Source: CAZRVH01 sp964608325 (lineage in GTDB: Bacteria > Patescibacteriota > Gracilibacteria > Peribacterales > Peribacteraceae). Taken from it: DNA of 64,000 nucleotides. Every line of letters begins with the position of its first letter. Position 1 is the first letter of the stretch. Below are positions 1 to 7,809 of this stretch, piece after piece. Location: the NCBI GenBank assembly GCA_964608325.1, contig CAZSMX010000005.1, forward strand, positions 8,672 through 72,671. The letters are read 5' to 3'. The translations under genes were made by a program, and so were the position numbers. The notes under the pieces were generated by a model. The model saw only the letters and a list, made by a program, of their open reading frames with translations. It did not search any database and was not told where the DNA came from.

Positions 1-49
1 TGATCCGGCCGCGCCTGCCGAGGGGGGTGTCGTTCAAGAGTTCGAACAT
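1..49 (-). CDS. tgt: Queuine/guanine tRNA-ribosyltransferase, N-terminal fragment (tentative)
   Basis: Only the first 16 codons lie in the window, reading leftward off its edge. They spell MFELLNDTPLGRRGRI. This resembles the opening of bacterial TGT enzymes, which begin with a Phe-Glu-Leu strand followed by an Ala/Arg-Arg-Gly-Arg-Leu segment. TGT exchanges guanine for a queuine precursor at tRNA position 34. The start is supported by a TATCAT -10 box (58-63, minus strand) ending 8 bases upstream, the leaderless layout seen throughout the window. The fragment is too short to be sure; a different N-terminus with a chance match is possible. Confidence 0.45.
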   Translation of the reverse strand, partial: MFELLNDTPLGRRGRI

Positions 50-57
50 GGACACCG

Positions 58-77
58 ATGATAGCGGAAATTTCCGC
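58..77 (-). promoter_or_regulatory. -10 box plus perfect 14-bp palindrome upstream of the tgt-like gene
   Basis: On the minus strand, TATCAT (58-63) is directly preceded by the perfect palindrome GCGGAAATTTCCGC (64-77), which occupies the promoter spacer. A dyad in this position is a typical place for a repressor. No regulator is identified, and the dyad could be chance. Confidence 0.4.
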
Positions 78-194
78 GTCTGGCAGAGCATCTTGCGTTC
101 CAATTCGCGTTTCCCCGCAACACGAGTTTGTTGTCGCTGAAAAGCCTTTGATGCACAATCTCATCCACATCCATATATTCCTTCCACAAAACCT

Positions 195-713
195 ATGCAT
201 GCTTGTTCCTGCGGAACTTCCTCCCCGAAGGGAATCGCCCGCCTCCTCGTTCGCATCGGATTCGGACTCTCACTGATCTTCCTCGGCATTTCCCATTACC
301 AGGATCCCGAATTCGCCGAAGCTGTCGGACGCGGACTCGGCGCACTCGAGACGCTTGGCATGGCTTGGGGATACATCCTGCCCGCTCTCTACATCGTCGG
401 CGGCGTGCTGCTGACGCTCGGACTTTTCATGAATATCGCCGCGTGGGTGTCCGGCATCGCCTTGGTTTCCGTTCCTGCGGGACTCCTCCTGAAATCGGTC
501 TTCGGTATTAACCTGAACGACACGATGCCTCTCGCCCTCAACGGTTGGATCTGGATCATCATCTTCATGTACGCCGTGAAGGGAACGACGTGCGAGTGCT
601 CGGACGCATGCGCATGCTGCGACGATGAGAAGCCGCCCTTGGCGAAGCATGCCGTGACCAAGCCGGCCGTTTCCAAGGCTCCTGCCAAGAAAGCCGCCCC
701 GAAGAAGAAATAA
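195..713 (+). CDS. DoxX-like four-helix membrane protein with Cys-rich, Lys/Ala-rich tail
   Basis: The protein has 172 residues. Four hydrophobic segments (about 17-35, 58-80, 82-100 and 115-130) with an early FGLSLIFLGISHY segment fit the DoxX/DoxD-like family of small inner-membrane proteins, often linked to redox or thiol stress. After the last helix comes a cluster of cysteines (CECSDACACC, about 134-143), followed by a Lys-Pro-Ala tail ending in KKK. The N-terminus also has two cysteines (CSC). The Cys clusters could bind metal or exchange disulfides, but that is inference. A strong bidirectional terminator follows and separates it from convergent clpP. No Shine-Dalgarno sequence is visible. 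Confidence 0.6.
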   Translation: MHACSCGTSSPKGIARLLVRIGFGLSLIFLGISHYQDPEFAEAVGRGLGALETLGMAWGYILPALYIVGGVLLTLGLFMNIAAWVSGIALVSVPAGLLLKSVFGINLNDTMPLALNGWIWIIIFMYAVKGTTCECSDACACCDDEKPPLAKHAVTKPAVSKAPAKKAAPKKK

Positions 714-732
714 GAAGATCGCATCGCTTCAA

Positions 733-760
733 AAAAGAGCTCCCGCGCGGGAGCTCTTTT
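733..760. terminator. Bidirectional rho-independent terminator
   Basis: A perfect 28-bp palindrome, AAAAGAGCTCCCGC followed by its exact complement, sits between two convergent genes (DoxX-like and clpP). The A/T ends give a U-tract in both directions. Confidence 0.85.
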
Positions 761-777
761 CATATCCATGATCGGTC

Positions 778-1413
778 TTACCCGACGATCTTGTCGATGA
801 GTCCGTAGGCGAGCGCCTCCTCGGAGCTGAGGAACTTGTCGCGTTCGGTGTCGCTCTTCACCTGGTTCACGTCCTTGCCGGTGTGCTGCGCGATGAGCTC
901 GTTCAACATGTTCTTCATCTTCACGATGTGTTCCGCGTGGATGGCGATGTCCGTCGCCTGGCCCTCTGCGCCTCCGAGCGGCTGGTGGATCATGATCTCG
1001 CTGTGCTTGAGGGCGAAACGCTTGCCCTTGGCGCCGGACATGAGGATGATCGCCCCTCCGCTGGCGGCCATGCCGAGACAGACGGTGGAGACGTCCGGCT
1101 TCACGTGCTGCATCGTGTCGTACATCGCGAGCGTGGAGGTCACCTGTCCTCCGGGGGAGTTCACGTAGAGCGTGATGTCTTTCTTCGCATCCTCTTTTTC
1201 AAGGAAGAGGAGCTGGGCGATGATGCTGTTCGCGACATCGTCGTTGATCGCCGTGCCGAGGAACACGATGCGTTCCTCCATGAGGCGGGAGTAGATGTCG
1301 TAGGCGCGCTCGCCGAACTGCGTCTTTTCGATAACGGTCGGGATCACGAAGTTCTGCGGCGTGATGTGTCCGCGGCTGATACCGGCGTAAATACTTTGGA
1401 TATTCGGGTGCAT
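778..1413 (-). CDS. clpP: ATP-dependent Clp protease proteolytic subunit
   Basis: ClpP is the serine peptidase barrel that degrades proteins fed by Clp ATPases. The 211-residue length is normal. The catalytic triad is visible: Ser118 in GMAASGGA, His143 in IMIHQPLGG and Asp192 in SDTERDKFLS. Ser-His (25) and His-Asp (49) spacings equal those of E. coli ClpP. The usual Met after the catalytic Ser (ASMGA) is Gly here. The gene is monocistronic, convergent with the DoxX-like gene across a strong terminator and divergent from miaA. Its upstream region is unusually G-rich on the plus strand, giving a C-rich leader. Confidence 0.95.
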   Translation of the reverse strand: MHPNIQSIYAGISRGHITPQNFVIPTVIEKTQFGERAYDIYSRLMEERIVFLGTAINDDVANSIIAQLLFLEKEDAKKDITLYVNSPGGQVTSTLAMYDTMQHVKPDVSTVCLGMAASGGAIILMSGAKGKRFALKHSEIMIHQPLGGAEGQATDIAIHAEHIVKMKNMLNELIAQHTGKDVNQVKSDTERDKFLSSEEALAYGLIDKIVG

Positions 1414-1416
1414 TGT

Positions 1417-1443
1417 AGGGTTGGGGTTAGGATTAGGGGGTGG
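1417..1443 (+). other. G-rich tract with G-quadruplex potential upstream of clpP
   Basis: The plus strand carries four or more runs of three to five G (GGG TT GGGG, then after TTAGGATTA a run of five G, then T and GGG) within 27 bases. It lies in the clpP/miaA divergent promoter region, just upstream of the clpP start. This meets the loose sequence rule for a G-quadruplex; whether it folds is unknown. Confidence 0.4.
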
Positions 1444-1532
1444 GAATAATGAATTCGTGTATAGTATACCGAGAAAATCACGTTCCCGTCAGTATACTGT
1501 CTGCGGATAATGTGTCAGAATCACCGAAAAAT

Positions 1533-2465
1533 ATGAAGATTTTGGAAGGCCAGGAATGGCAAGAAAAATTGTCATCGCATCTCAAAAATGCGACGAAACC
1601 GCTGGTCGTGATCGTCGGTCCCACTGCGAGCGGCAAGACGGGCTTTTCGATCGAGGTCGCCAAATACATCGCGTCGCTCGGGAAGAAGGCAGAAGTGGTG
1701 AACGGCGATTCCCGCCAGTTGTACAAGCAATTGGATATCGGGACGGCCAAGGTAACTCCCGAAGAAATGGGGGATGTCCCACACCATTTGTTCTCCGTGT
1801 TGGACCCGAAGGAGAACGTGTCCATCGCCTGGTACAAAGATGAAGCGTACAAAGTGATCGACGACATCCACGCTCGCGGCAACATGCCTGTCCTCGTCGG
1901 CGGATCGATGCTTTACATCAGCACGGTCATAGACGGACTCGACCCCTTGCCACCGTCCGATCCCGACGTGCGCAAGCGTCTCGAAAAAGAGTACGACGAG
2001 GATGACGGATGGACGCTGTACGATCGGCTGACGCAGATCGATCCCGATACCGCGAAGAACTTCGAGCACCAGAACAAGCAGTACGTCGTGCGCGCGCTGG
2101 AGCTATACGAACAGACCGGCGTGCCGCCGTCGAAGCTGAAGAAGACGATTCCGCCGCCCTACCAAGTATTGATGTTCGGCATGGAGTGGCCGCGATCACA
2201 GCTCACCGAGCGCATCGACCTGCGCACGAAACAGCTCCTGCAATCGGGATGGATCGAAGAGGTGGAAGGGCTCGTCGATCGCGGATACACCGCGCAGGAT
2301 CCGGGAATGAAAAGCCACGGGTATCGCGAAATCATGCAGTGGCTATCATCGGACGAGCCCGATCGCGAAGCATTGTATGAAGTGATTGCATCGAAAACAC
2401 GCCAGTATGCGAAAAGGCAAATGACGTGGTGGAAGGATGACGATAGAATTCTCTGGATTCAGTGA
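1533..2465 (+). CDS. miaA: tRNA dimethylallyltransferase
   Basis: MiaA adds a dimethylallyl group to A37 of tRNAs reading UNN codons. Visible motifs are the P-loop GPTASGKT (29-36 from the chosen start), NGDSRQLYKQLDIGTAK (substrate tRNA/DMAPP region), VPHHLF, PVLVGGSMLYI, and the C-terminal TRQYAKRQMTWW motif. The frame stays open upstream to 1440, and GTG at 1512 is also in frame. ATG 1533 was chosen because it leaves a normal distance to the P-loop; a TATACT box lies at 1493-1498. The product is about 310 residues, the usual MiaA length. It is divergent from clpP. Confidence 0.93.
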   Translation: MKILEGQEWQEKLSSHLKNATKPLVVIVGPTASGKTGFSIEVAKYIASLGKKAEVVNGDSRQLYKQLDIGTAKVTPEEMGDVPHHLFSVLDPKENVSIAWYKDEAYKVIDDIHARGNMPVLVGGSMLYISTVIDGLDPLPPSDPDVRKRLEKEYDEDDGWTLYDRLTQIDPDTAKNFEHQNKQYVVRALELYEQTGVPPSKLKKTIPPPYQVLMFGMEWPRSQLTERIDLRTKQLLQSGWIEEVEGLVDRGYTAQDPGMKSHGYREIMQWLSSDEPDREALYEVIASKTRQYAKRQMTWWKDDDRILWIQ

Positions 2466-2500
2466 TGAAAGCGTGTTTATACTAGTTACTTCCTTTTTCA

Positions 2501-2977
2501 ATGCATGAAGGCATTCCTTTTCCGGGTAGCATTAAGGAGTCGACTATCAAAGTCGTGAAAGGCTTTTACAAGATGCAGCGAGCCCAGGATTCCAAGGAGG
2601 CGTTGCAACTTCTGGCGGCATTCGTACGACAGGGGCATTTTGCGTGCGATGCCATTTTCGCGGATGTCATTGATACGATGCGCGATGACCCGTCGAACGA
2701 ATGTTCATATGAAGAGTTGGATGTATTCGATGCGGAGGGAAAAGGAAAGTATCTGAATATTTCCTATGTTCTCCGAAACCAGGCATGCAGGATGGCGTTT
2801 TATAAAAGATTGGATCACATCAGGATTACTGGCGGCACCAGACAATCCATCAAGGATTTGATAGGTGAATACGTGCAACGCGGAAAAGTTGACCGGCTTG
2901 AATTCCGATATCCCCAGGAATTAGAGGCGTATATCCAATACTGCGCCGATTATATCGGAACGGATCCTAAAACTTGA
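2501..2977 (+). CDS. Hypothetical protein, 158 aa
   Basis: I do not recognise this protein. It is soluble, 158 residues, mixed charge, with four cysteines (positions about 49, 68, 96 and 148) and an N-terminal half that looks helical. There is no signal peptide or membrane segment. A TATACT box (2478-2483) followed by a short pyrimidine-rich leader (TTCCTTTTTCA) and no Shine-Dalgarno supports the ATG. Its last 11 bases overlap the end of the convergent gene at 2967-3353. Confidence 0.6.
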   Translation: MHEGIPFPGSIKESTIKVVKGFYKMQRAQDSKEALQLLAAFVRQGHFACDAIFADVIDTMRDDPSNECSYEELDVFDAEGKGKYLNISYVLRNQACRMAFYKRLDHIRITGGTRQSIKDLIGEYVQRGKVDRLEFRYPQELEAYIQYCADYIGTDPKT

Positions 2978-3353
2978 ACGCGTCGTACTTCTCCTCGATG
3001 CGCTGCTTCATCAGCCATAGGTGCTCGATCATGTTCTGCAGCTCCGGGGACGCGTTCGGCGTTTCCTTCGAATGGTAGAACTCGGAAATCTTCTGGATCA
3101 TGTGCGCCATGTTGATCAGTCCCAAATCCACTTTCGCTTTCCATTCCTGCGGCATCGTGTCGTAGATCTTCTTATTGATGAAGCTTTCCGGATCCAGCGG
3201 ATCGATCTTTTCTTCGTTGATCAAAGCAAGGAGATCCTTGAGAAAATCATTGTGTTTTTTCGTCATTTTTTCGTCTTTCGCTTTTCCCAGAGCCACTTGC
3301 GCCTGTTCTGATATTTTCCCGTGTTTCTTCAGGATCGCGTGGAAGTCGGTCAT
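2967..3353 (-). CDS. Hypothetical helical protein, 128 aa
   Basis: I do not recognise this family. The protein is soluble, Lys/Glu-rich and probably all-helical, with no cysteine or membrane span. It ends in an EEKYDAFKF tail. The start at 3353 is chosen because a TGCTATACT extended -10 (TATACT at 3360-3365 on the minus strand) ends 6 bases before that ATG; an upstream in-frame Met at 3377 would overlap the promoter. The gene is convergent with, and overlaps by 11 bases, the preceding one. Confidence 0.6.
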   Translation of the reverse strand: MTDFHAILKKHGKISEQAQVALGKAKDEKMTKKHNDFLKDLLALINEEKIDPLDPESFINKKIYDTMPQEWKAKVDLGLINMAHMIQKISEFYHSKETPNASPELQNMIEHLWLMKQRIEEKYDAFKF

Positions 3354-3445
3354 GAGGCGAGTATAGCAAAGAGGCAAGTTCCCCGCACCACAGATTGCGT
3401 CGCGGGCAATTTGCTTCCGTTTGATTCGTTATCTACGCTCGATAG

Positions 3446-3859
3446 ATGATCATGTTTGCCCATAGCTCCGGCGGGGTCGTACTCAATCCGAAAGGGCAAG
3501 TACTTGTCGTGCAGCAACGGGATGGATCATGGTCGCTTCCGAAAGGACATGTAAAAGAGGGTGAAGACCCGAAGGCGGCAGCCATGCGCGAGATCGTGGA
3601 AGAGACGGGCGTTGCGGATTGTACGCTCGTGAAGATCCTCGGCAGCTACTCGCGTTACAGCCTCGCCGATACCGGGAAGGAAAATACGGCATCCATGAAG
3701 CGCATCACGATTTACCTGTTCATCGCCGCCGATACCGAACTCAGGCCGGCGGATCCTCGCAATCCTGCGGCCAAATGGATGCCGAAAAGCGAGGTTGCGA
3801 GGCTTTTGACGCATCCCAAGGACAAGGAATTCTTTACCGGAGTACTGTCTGAATTGTAA
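3446..3859 (+). CDS. Nudix hydrolase
   Basis: A 137-residue single-domain Nudix protein. The complete Nudix box GX5EX7REUXEEXGU runs from Gly34 to Val56 (GHVKEGE, then REIVEETGV), so metal and pyrophosphate binding should be intact. The substrate is not predictable; small CPR Nudix proteins may clean oxidised nucleotides or hydrolyse Ap4A/NDP-sugars. It lies 23 bases upstream of a second Nudix gene in the same direction, so the pair may be co-transcribed. A TATCTA-type -10 sits about 10 bases before the ATG. Confidence 0.88.
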   Translation: MIMFAHSSGGVVLNPKGQVLVVQQRDGSWSLPKGHVKEGEDPKAAAMREIVEETGVADCTLVKILGSYSRYSLADTGKENTASMKRITIYLFIAADTELRPADPRNPAAKWMPKSEVARLLTHPKDKEFFTGVLSEL

Positions 3860-3882
3860 AAAAAGTTTGTCTTTGCAAACCG

Positions 3883-4434
3883 ATGATTCGGTTTATAGTG
3901 GTGCCGATAGAAAAGGATCCTATCCCCAGCGCAGGCCTTGCCGTGATCGACGAAGAAGAGCGCATTCTGATCGTCGCGAAGCATCATTTTAAAGTAGAAA
4001 CGGATGACGGTTCCGTGCACCTCACCAAGGGCTTTCCGAAGGGGGGCGTCGATCGTTCCGATAAGAACCATCGCGATGCGGCTATCCGCGAGACTTTGGA
4101 AGAAACGGGTGCGCATATCGGGCAGCTCTTCATTCCGCGGAGAAAAGCATTGGTTACCTACACGAACTATAAAATCGATAAAAATGGCGAACTGGATTTG
4201 CAGCAGCCCAAGAAAATAAAATTATTCGGCGCGTATACGACGCAGAAAAAATTCGTTCCTCCGGACAGGGAGAAGCATCCATATGCAAGCTTGGTGCAGC
4301 TGGAAAAGTTCGAAAGGCATGTGAAAAATCCACATGATCGCGAAGCATTCGAAGCAATTGCCGAGGCTTTGCTGGAGATGCGCAAAGAAGTCAGGAAAGA
4401 GTTGAAGAAGAATAGGATGACGATGTTCGTGTGA
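3883..4434 (+). CDS. Nudix hydrolase with variant Nudix box
   Basis: A 183-residue protein. The catalytic half of the Nudix box (RETLEETG, 69-76) is intact, but the upstream half is altered: where the consensus GX5E expects Glu the residue is Lys61 (Asp60 is adjacent). A C-terminal helical, Lys/Glu-rich extension of about 60 residues follows. It sits directly after another Nudix gene; the two sequences are clearly different, so this is not a recent tandem duplicate. A TATAGT hexamer occurs inside the first codons (about 3894-3899), so a later start is possible. Confidence 0.8.
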   Translation: MIRFIVVPIEKDPIPSAGLAVIDEEERILIVAKHHFKVETDDGSVHLTKGFPKGGVDRSDKNHRDAAIRETLEETGAHIGQLFIPRRKALVTYTNYKIDKNGELDLQQPKKIKLFGAYTTQKKFVPPDREKHPYASLVQLEKFERHVKNPHDREAFEAIAEALLEMRKEVRKELKKNRMTMFV

Positions 4435-4475
4435 TTCGAATGGTGTACGACCGCACACTTTGGTAAAGTATCGGC

Positions 4476-6512
4476 GTGAATTTGAAGACGCCGTTGCACA
4501 AGGCACTCCGTACCATCCAGTCCCACCTGGACGTGCTGGAGGGCATGGGTATCAGGACCGTTGAAGACCTATTGCTGTACCTGCCGCGCGCGCATGAGGA
4601 TTTGAGCGAAATGCATACGATCGGCGGTTCCAGGTTGGGGGAGAAGGTGACGATCCGCGGCACCGTCGGCACCCTGAAGACCACGCGCATCCGCGGCGGC
4701 CGCATCATCGTGTCCACCACCTTCACCGACGACGCCGGCGACGCGTGCCAGGTAAGCTGGTTCAACCAGCCGCACATCACGCGCATGCTGCCGGAATATT
4801 CCGAGGTCGTCTTGACCGGAAAGCTCGTCGAGAAATCGTACAAGCTCCAGATGCAGAGTCCGCAGTTTGAGATCGCGGGCAGCAAGCCGTTGGTGCACGC
4901 GGGCCGCCTCGTCCCGGTCTATCCGCAGCACGACATCATCAATACGAAATGGCTGCGCGAGAAAATGGTGCAGGTGAAGGACTCTATCGATCTCATCCCG
5001 GAAACGCTGCCTGCCGACGTCGTGAAGGATGAAGATCTCCTGTCGCGCAAGGACGCGATCCGCGCGCTGCACTTCCCGGAGACCATCAAAGACGTGGAGC
5101 GCGCGCAGCAGCGCATGGCGTTCGAACAGATGTTCGTCGTCCAGCAGGACGCGTTAGAGAGAAAGAAGATGTGGCAGACCGACCACCAGGAACGCCTGAA
5201 GATTCCCATGGATGCCGAACTCATCAAACTTTTCTTCGCATCGCTGCAGTTCACCCCGACCAACAGCCAGAAGATTTCCATCTACGAGATTTTGAAGGAC
5301 ATGGAGAAGGACATTCCGATGTCACGCCTGCTGGAAGGGGACGTAGGATCGGGAAAGACGCTCGTCGCGGTGGCAGTGATGGCGACCGTGGTTGCGAGCG
5401 GAGGCCAGTGCGCCCTCATGGTTCCAACCGAGGTTTTGGCCCGGCAGCACGCGGAAACGGTGAGCAAGCTGTTGCTGAAGTTCCATGCTTACCTGGAACA
5501 GGAAGGGAAAGGGAACAAGCTGAGATTGCCGTCCGTCGTATTGCTCACGGGATCCACTCCCGGGGCGGATTCCAAAGATATCAAGCAGCGCATCGCTACG
5601 GGTACGGCTGACATTGCCATCGGCACGCACGCGCTCATCGAGGATACGGTGCGGTTCCATGATCTGAAACTCGTCATCGTCGACGAGCAGCACCGCTTTG
5701 GCGTCGCGCAACGCGCGCGTCTGAAAGAGAAAGGAAACCCGCATTTTCTCTCCATGACCGCCACCCCCATCCCGCGCACGCTCGCGCTTACCGCGTACGG
5801 GGACCACGATCTTTCCGTCTTGCAGGAAAAGCCGGGCAATCGCAAGAAAATCAAAACGACGGTCGTGTCTCCCGACGACCGCAAGACCGTCGAGTTGTTC
5901 ATCGATAACCAGATCGGGGAGGGGAGGCAGGTGTTCGTCATCTGCCCTCTCATCACCACGTCCGAAGCGGAGGAGATCAAGGAAGTGAAGAGCGTGGAAC
6001 AGGAAGCGAAGCGTTTGCGCGAGGGATTCCCGCACCGGCGCATCGCATTGCTGCACGGAAAAATGCTCCCGAAGGAGAAGGATGACATCATGCGGAAGTT
6101 CAAGGAGAAGGAGTACGACATCCTCGTGTCCACGTCCGTCATCGAAGTCGGCATCGACGTGCCCAACAGTACGATCATCATTATCGAAGGATCGGAACGC
6201 TTCGGCCTTGCGCAGCTCCACCAGTTCCGCGGACGCGTCGGGCGCGGCGAGCACCAGAGCTACTGTTTCCTGTTTACCACGAGTCCGGAGCAGGCCCGTT
6301 CGCCCCGGCTCAAGGCCATGGAGGAATACGATTCGGGCTTCCACTTGGCGGAGATCGATCTGAAGCTGAGAGGGCCGGGAGAAATCTTCGGGTTCAAGCA
6401 GAGCGGATTGCCCGATTTCGCATTCCCGCATCTCTACCAGCCGGAATTGATCATTCGGGCGCGCAAAGCGGCGGAGAAGCTGATAGGCATACAGGCGGAA
6501 AGAGCCGCATGA
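4476..6512 (+). CDS. recG: ATP-dependent DNA helicase RecG
   Basis: RecG is the branch-migrating helicase that remodels stalled forks and Holliday junctions. The N-terminal 200 or so residues form the wedge/OB domain. Superfamily-2 helicase motifs follow: Walker A GDVGSGKT (about 288-295), DEQHRFGV (about 402), SMTATPIPRTLAL, and QLHQFRGRVGRGEHQS near 583. Length (678) is normal. The start codon is GTG, and an extended -10 (TGGTAAAGT; TAAAGT at 4464-4469) ends 6 bases before it, so the mRNA is probably leaderless. Confidence 0.95.
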   Translation: MNLKTPLHKALRTIQSHLDVLEGMGIRTVEDLLLYLPRAHEDLSEMHTIGGSRLGEKVTIRGTVGTLKTTRIRGGRIIVSTTFTDDAGDACQVSWFNQPHITRMLPEYSEVVLTGKLVEKSYKLQMQSPQFEIAGSKPLVHAGRLVPVYPQHDIINTKWLREKMVQVKDSIDLIPETLPADVVKDEDLLSRKDAIRALHFPETIKDVERAQQRMAFEQMFVVQQDALERKKMWQTDHQERLKIPMDAELIKLFFASLQFTPTNSQKISIYEILKDMEKDIPMSRLLEGDVGSGKTLVAVAVMATVVASGGQCALMVPTEVLARQHAETVSKLLLKFHAYLEQEGKGNKLRLPSVVLLTGSTPGADSKDIKQRIATGTADIAIGTHALIEDTVRFHDLKLVIVDEQHRFGVAQRARLKEKGNPHFLSMTATPIPRTLALTAYGDHDLSVLQEKPGNRKKIKTTVVSPDDRKTVELFIDNQIGEGRQVFVICPLITTSEAEEIKEVKSVEQEAKRLREGFPHRRIALLHGKMLPKEKDDIMRKFKEKEYDILVSTSVIEVGIDVPNSTIIIIEGSERFGLAQLHQFRGRVGRGEHQSYCFLFTTSPEQARSPRLKAMEEYDSGFHLAEIDLKLRGPGEIFGFKQSGLPDFAFPHLYQPELIIRARKAAEKLIGIQAERAA

Positions 6513-6522
6513 AGCGATGGGG

Positions 6523-6589
6523 GGGGTAAGGGGTTAGTATGAAGTATTAAGGGTTCATCCCTTGCCCCGTAATACTTCCCCCTTAATAC
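6523..6589. repeat. Overlapping inverted repeats downstream of recG
   Basis: Three inverted repeats interlock here. GGGGTAAGGG (6523-6532) can pair with CCCTTGCCCC (6559-6568). GAAGTATTA (6541-6549) pairs with TAATACTTC (6570-6578). GTATTAAGGG (6544-6553) pairs with CCCTTAATAC (6580-6589). They cannot all form together. There is no clear U-tract, so a plain terminator is not obvious. Confidence 0.55.
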
Positions 6590-6598
6590 GTTCTAGTA

Positions 6599-6626
6599 TT
6601 GTCAATAACACCAATCCAGGTACACT
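6599..6626 (+). promoter_or_regulatory. Sigma70-type promoter for the 6651 gene
   Basis: TTGTCA (6599-6604), a 16-bp spacer, then TACACT (6621-6626). The predicted transcript has a short pyrimidine-rich leader ending CGTTTTTCTT before the ATG, with no Shine-Dalgarno. Confidence 0.65.
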
Positions 6627-6650
6627 AAAGCCAACTTCCTCGTTTTTCTT

Positions 6651-7286
6651 ATGGCAGATGATCAGACGACAGGCGGCAATCCTCCCAGGCCCGGCGATCC
6701 CGTGCCGACGGAAGGTTTGGACCCCACCATGGTATTTGCAACCCCTCCGACCCCGCCTGCTCAGCAGGGTGATGACGGTTCATCTGGCGACGATGGGGCA
6801 GTGCCTCCCCAGGACAGCGGTCCGCCTCCGCCCCCGGCCGGAACGGTTGCCACGAAGGAAATGGGATACGATGACGAAGACCTCCGCGTTCTCGGCGAAG
6901 TCGGTGATTACCGTTTCGGTTCCATCGCCGTACAGCTTACGAACGACCATATCAACATTCCCGCGCATCCGGAAACGCAGTTCGACGAACAGGCTTTCCT
7001 TATGCTGCTCCGCGGAAGCATCTCGCTGACGCGCGATGAGAAGTGGCGCATCATCCAGGCCGTGCCGAAGCTGAACCAGTTCCAGGTCGACGAACTCCAG
7101 AAGATCCTGGAAGAGGAGCGCCGCAAATTCAGCGAACTCTCGCCGAAGCACCTGTCGCAACTTCTCAAGCTGGAACAGAAGCATGCGCAGGACTGGGTGG
7201 ATCTCCAGACGATCGCCATCCAATCGGTTGCGAAGCAGCAGGAACAGTCGCAGGCGGATGACATCCGCAAGCAGTTGGGACTCTAA
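6651..7286 (+). CDS. Hypothetical protein with disordered Pro-rich N-terminus and helical C-terminus
   Basis: The 211-residue protein is not recognised. Residues 1-65 are low-complexity (Pro, Gly, Asp, Gln; runs such as PPPPPAG) and presumably disordered. Residues 75-211 are charged, with a long predicted coiled or helical segment rich in Gln, Glu and Lys near the C-terminus. There is no signal peptide or transmembrane span, so it is probably cytoplasmic. Its stop lies 3 bases from the stop of the convergent membrane gene at 7290-7802. A good promoter precedes it. Confidence 0.65.
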   Translation: MADDQTTGGNPPRPGDPVPTEGLDPTMVFATPPTPPAQQGDDGSSGDDGAVPPQDSGPPPPPAGTVATKEMGYDDEDLRVLGEVGDYRFGSIAVQLTNDHINIPAHPETQFDEQAFLMLLRGSISLTRDEKWRIIQAVPKLNQFQVDELQKILEEERRKFSELSPKHLSQLLKLEQKHAQDWVDLQTIAIQSVAKQQEQSQADDIRKQLGL

Positions 7287-7289
7287 TTG

Positions 7290-7802
7290 TCAGGCGTAGA
7301 AATGGAATCCCGCCGCCAGTAGGATTCCGATGAGCGACAATACGATTCCTTTCGCGATTCCTTTGCCCATCCACGCATGCACGCTCGTGAGAAGCAGGAA
7401 GAGGAATGTGGCGAAGCAGAAGCGTAGAACGAGGCTGGAGGTCGAGAGTGCGGCGATGAACGGGATATCGGCTGAGATGCTTTTCTTCAATTGCAATCCG
7501 CCCAGAAGATATACCAACCCGTACCACGCGATGAGCCATCCTGCGAAGAGGCGCAGCGTTTCGATGAGCGGCAGGTAGGTTGCTTCCTCGGACGGTGCGG
7601 CCGCGGCCTTTCTCCTTCCGCTCCACGGCATGCTTTCCACGGGCAAGGGATCCTGTTCGCTGAGGGTGAATTCGGCCAAAGCGCTCACGGCTAGATCCCG
7701 CTTTCGTAGGATTTCGCGCGCCTGGTCGTATGTCGGAGCCTCAACGGTTCCGCTTTGTTTCACGCCGGACGCGTCTTCTGCGATGTAGGTGTAGAGGGGC
7801 AT
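7290..7802 (-). CDS. Membrane protein with PilC/GspF-like N-terminal module
   Basis: The 170-residue product opens with MPLYTYIAEDASGVKQSGTV and continues with a segment ending in an LRKRDLAVSAL-like stretch. This is the pattern that starts PilC/GspF platform proteins (MPxYxYxAxDxxGxxxxGxxEA). The rest is not PilC: after a short basic linker there are four hydrophobic helices (about 80-100, 107-123, 128-146 and 150-168). It looks like the PilC start module attached to a small membrane domain. The start at 7802 is supported by TACAAT (7812-7817, minus strand) 9 bases upstream. That promoter lies inside the 3' end of the next gene. Confidence 0.6.
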   Translation of the reverse strand: MPLYTYIAEDASGVKQSGTVEAPTYDQAREILRKRDLAVSALAEFTLSEQDPLPVESMPWSGRRKAAAAPSEEATYLPLIETLRLFAGWLIAWYGLVYLLGGLQLKKSISADIPFIAALSTSSLVLRFCFATFLFLLLTSVHAWMGKGIAKGIVLSLIGILLAAGFHFYA

Positions 7803-7809
7803 ATCGCGA

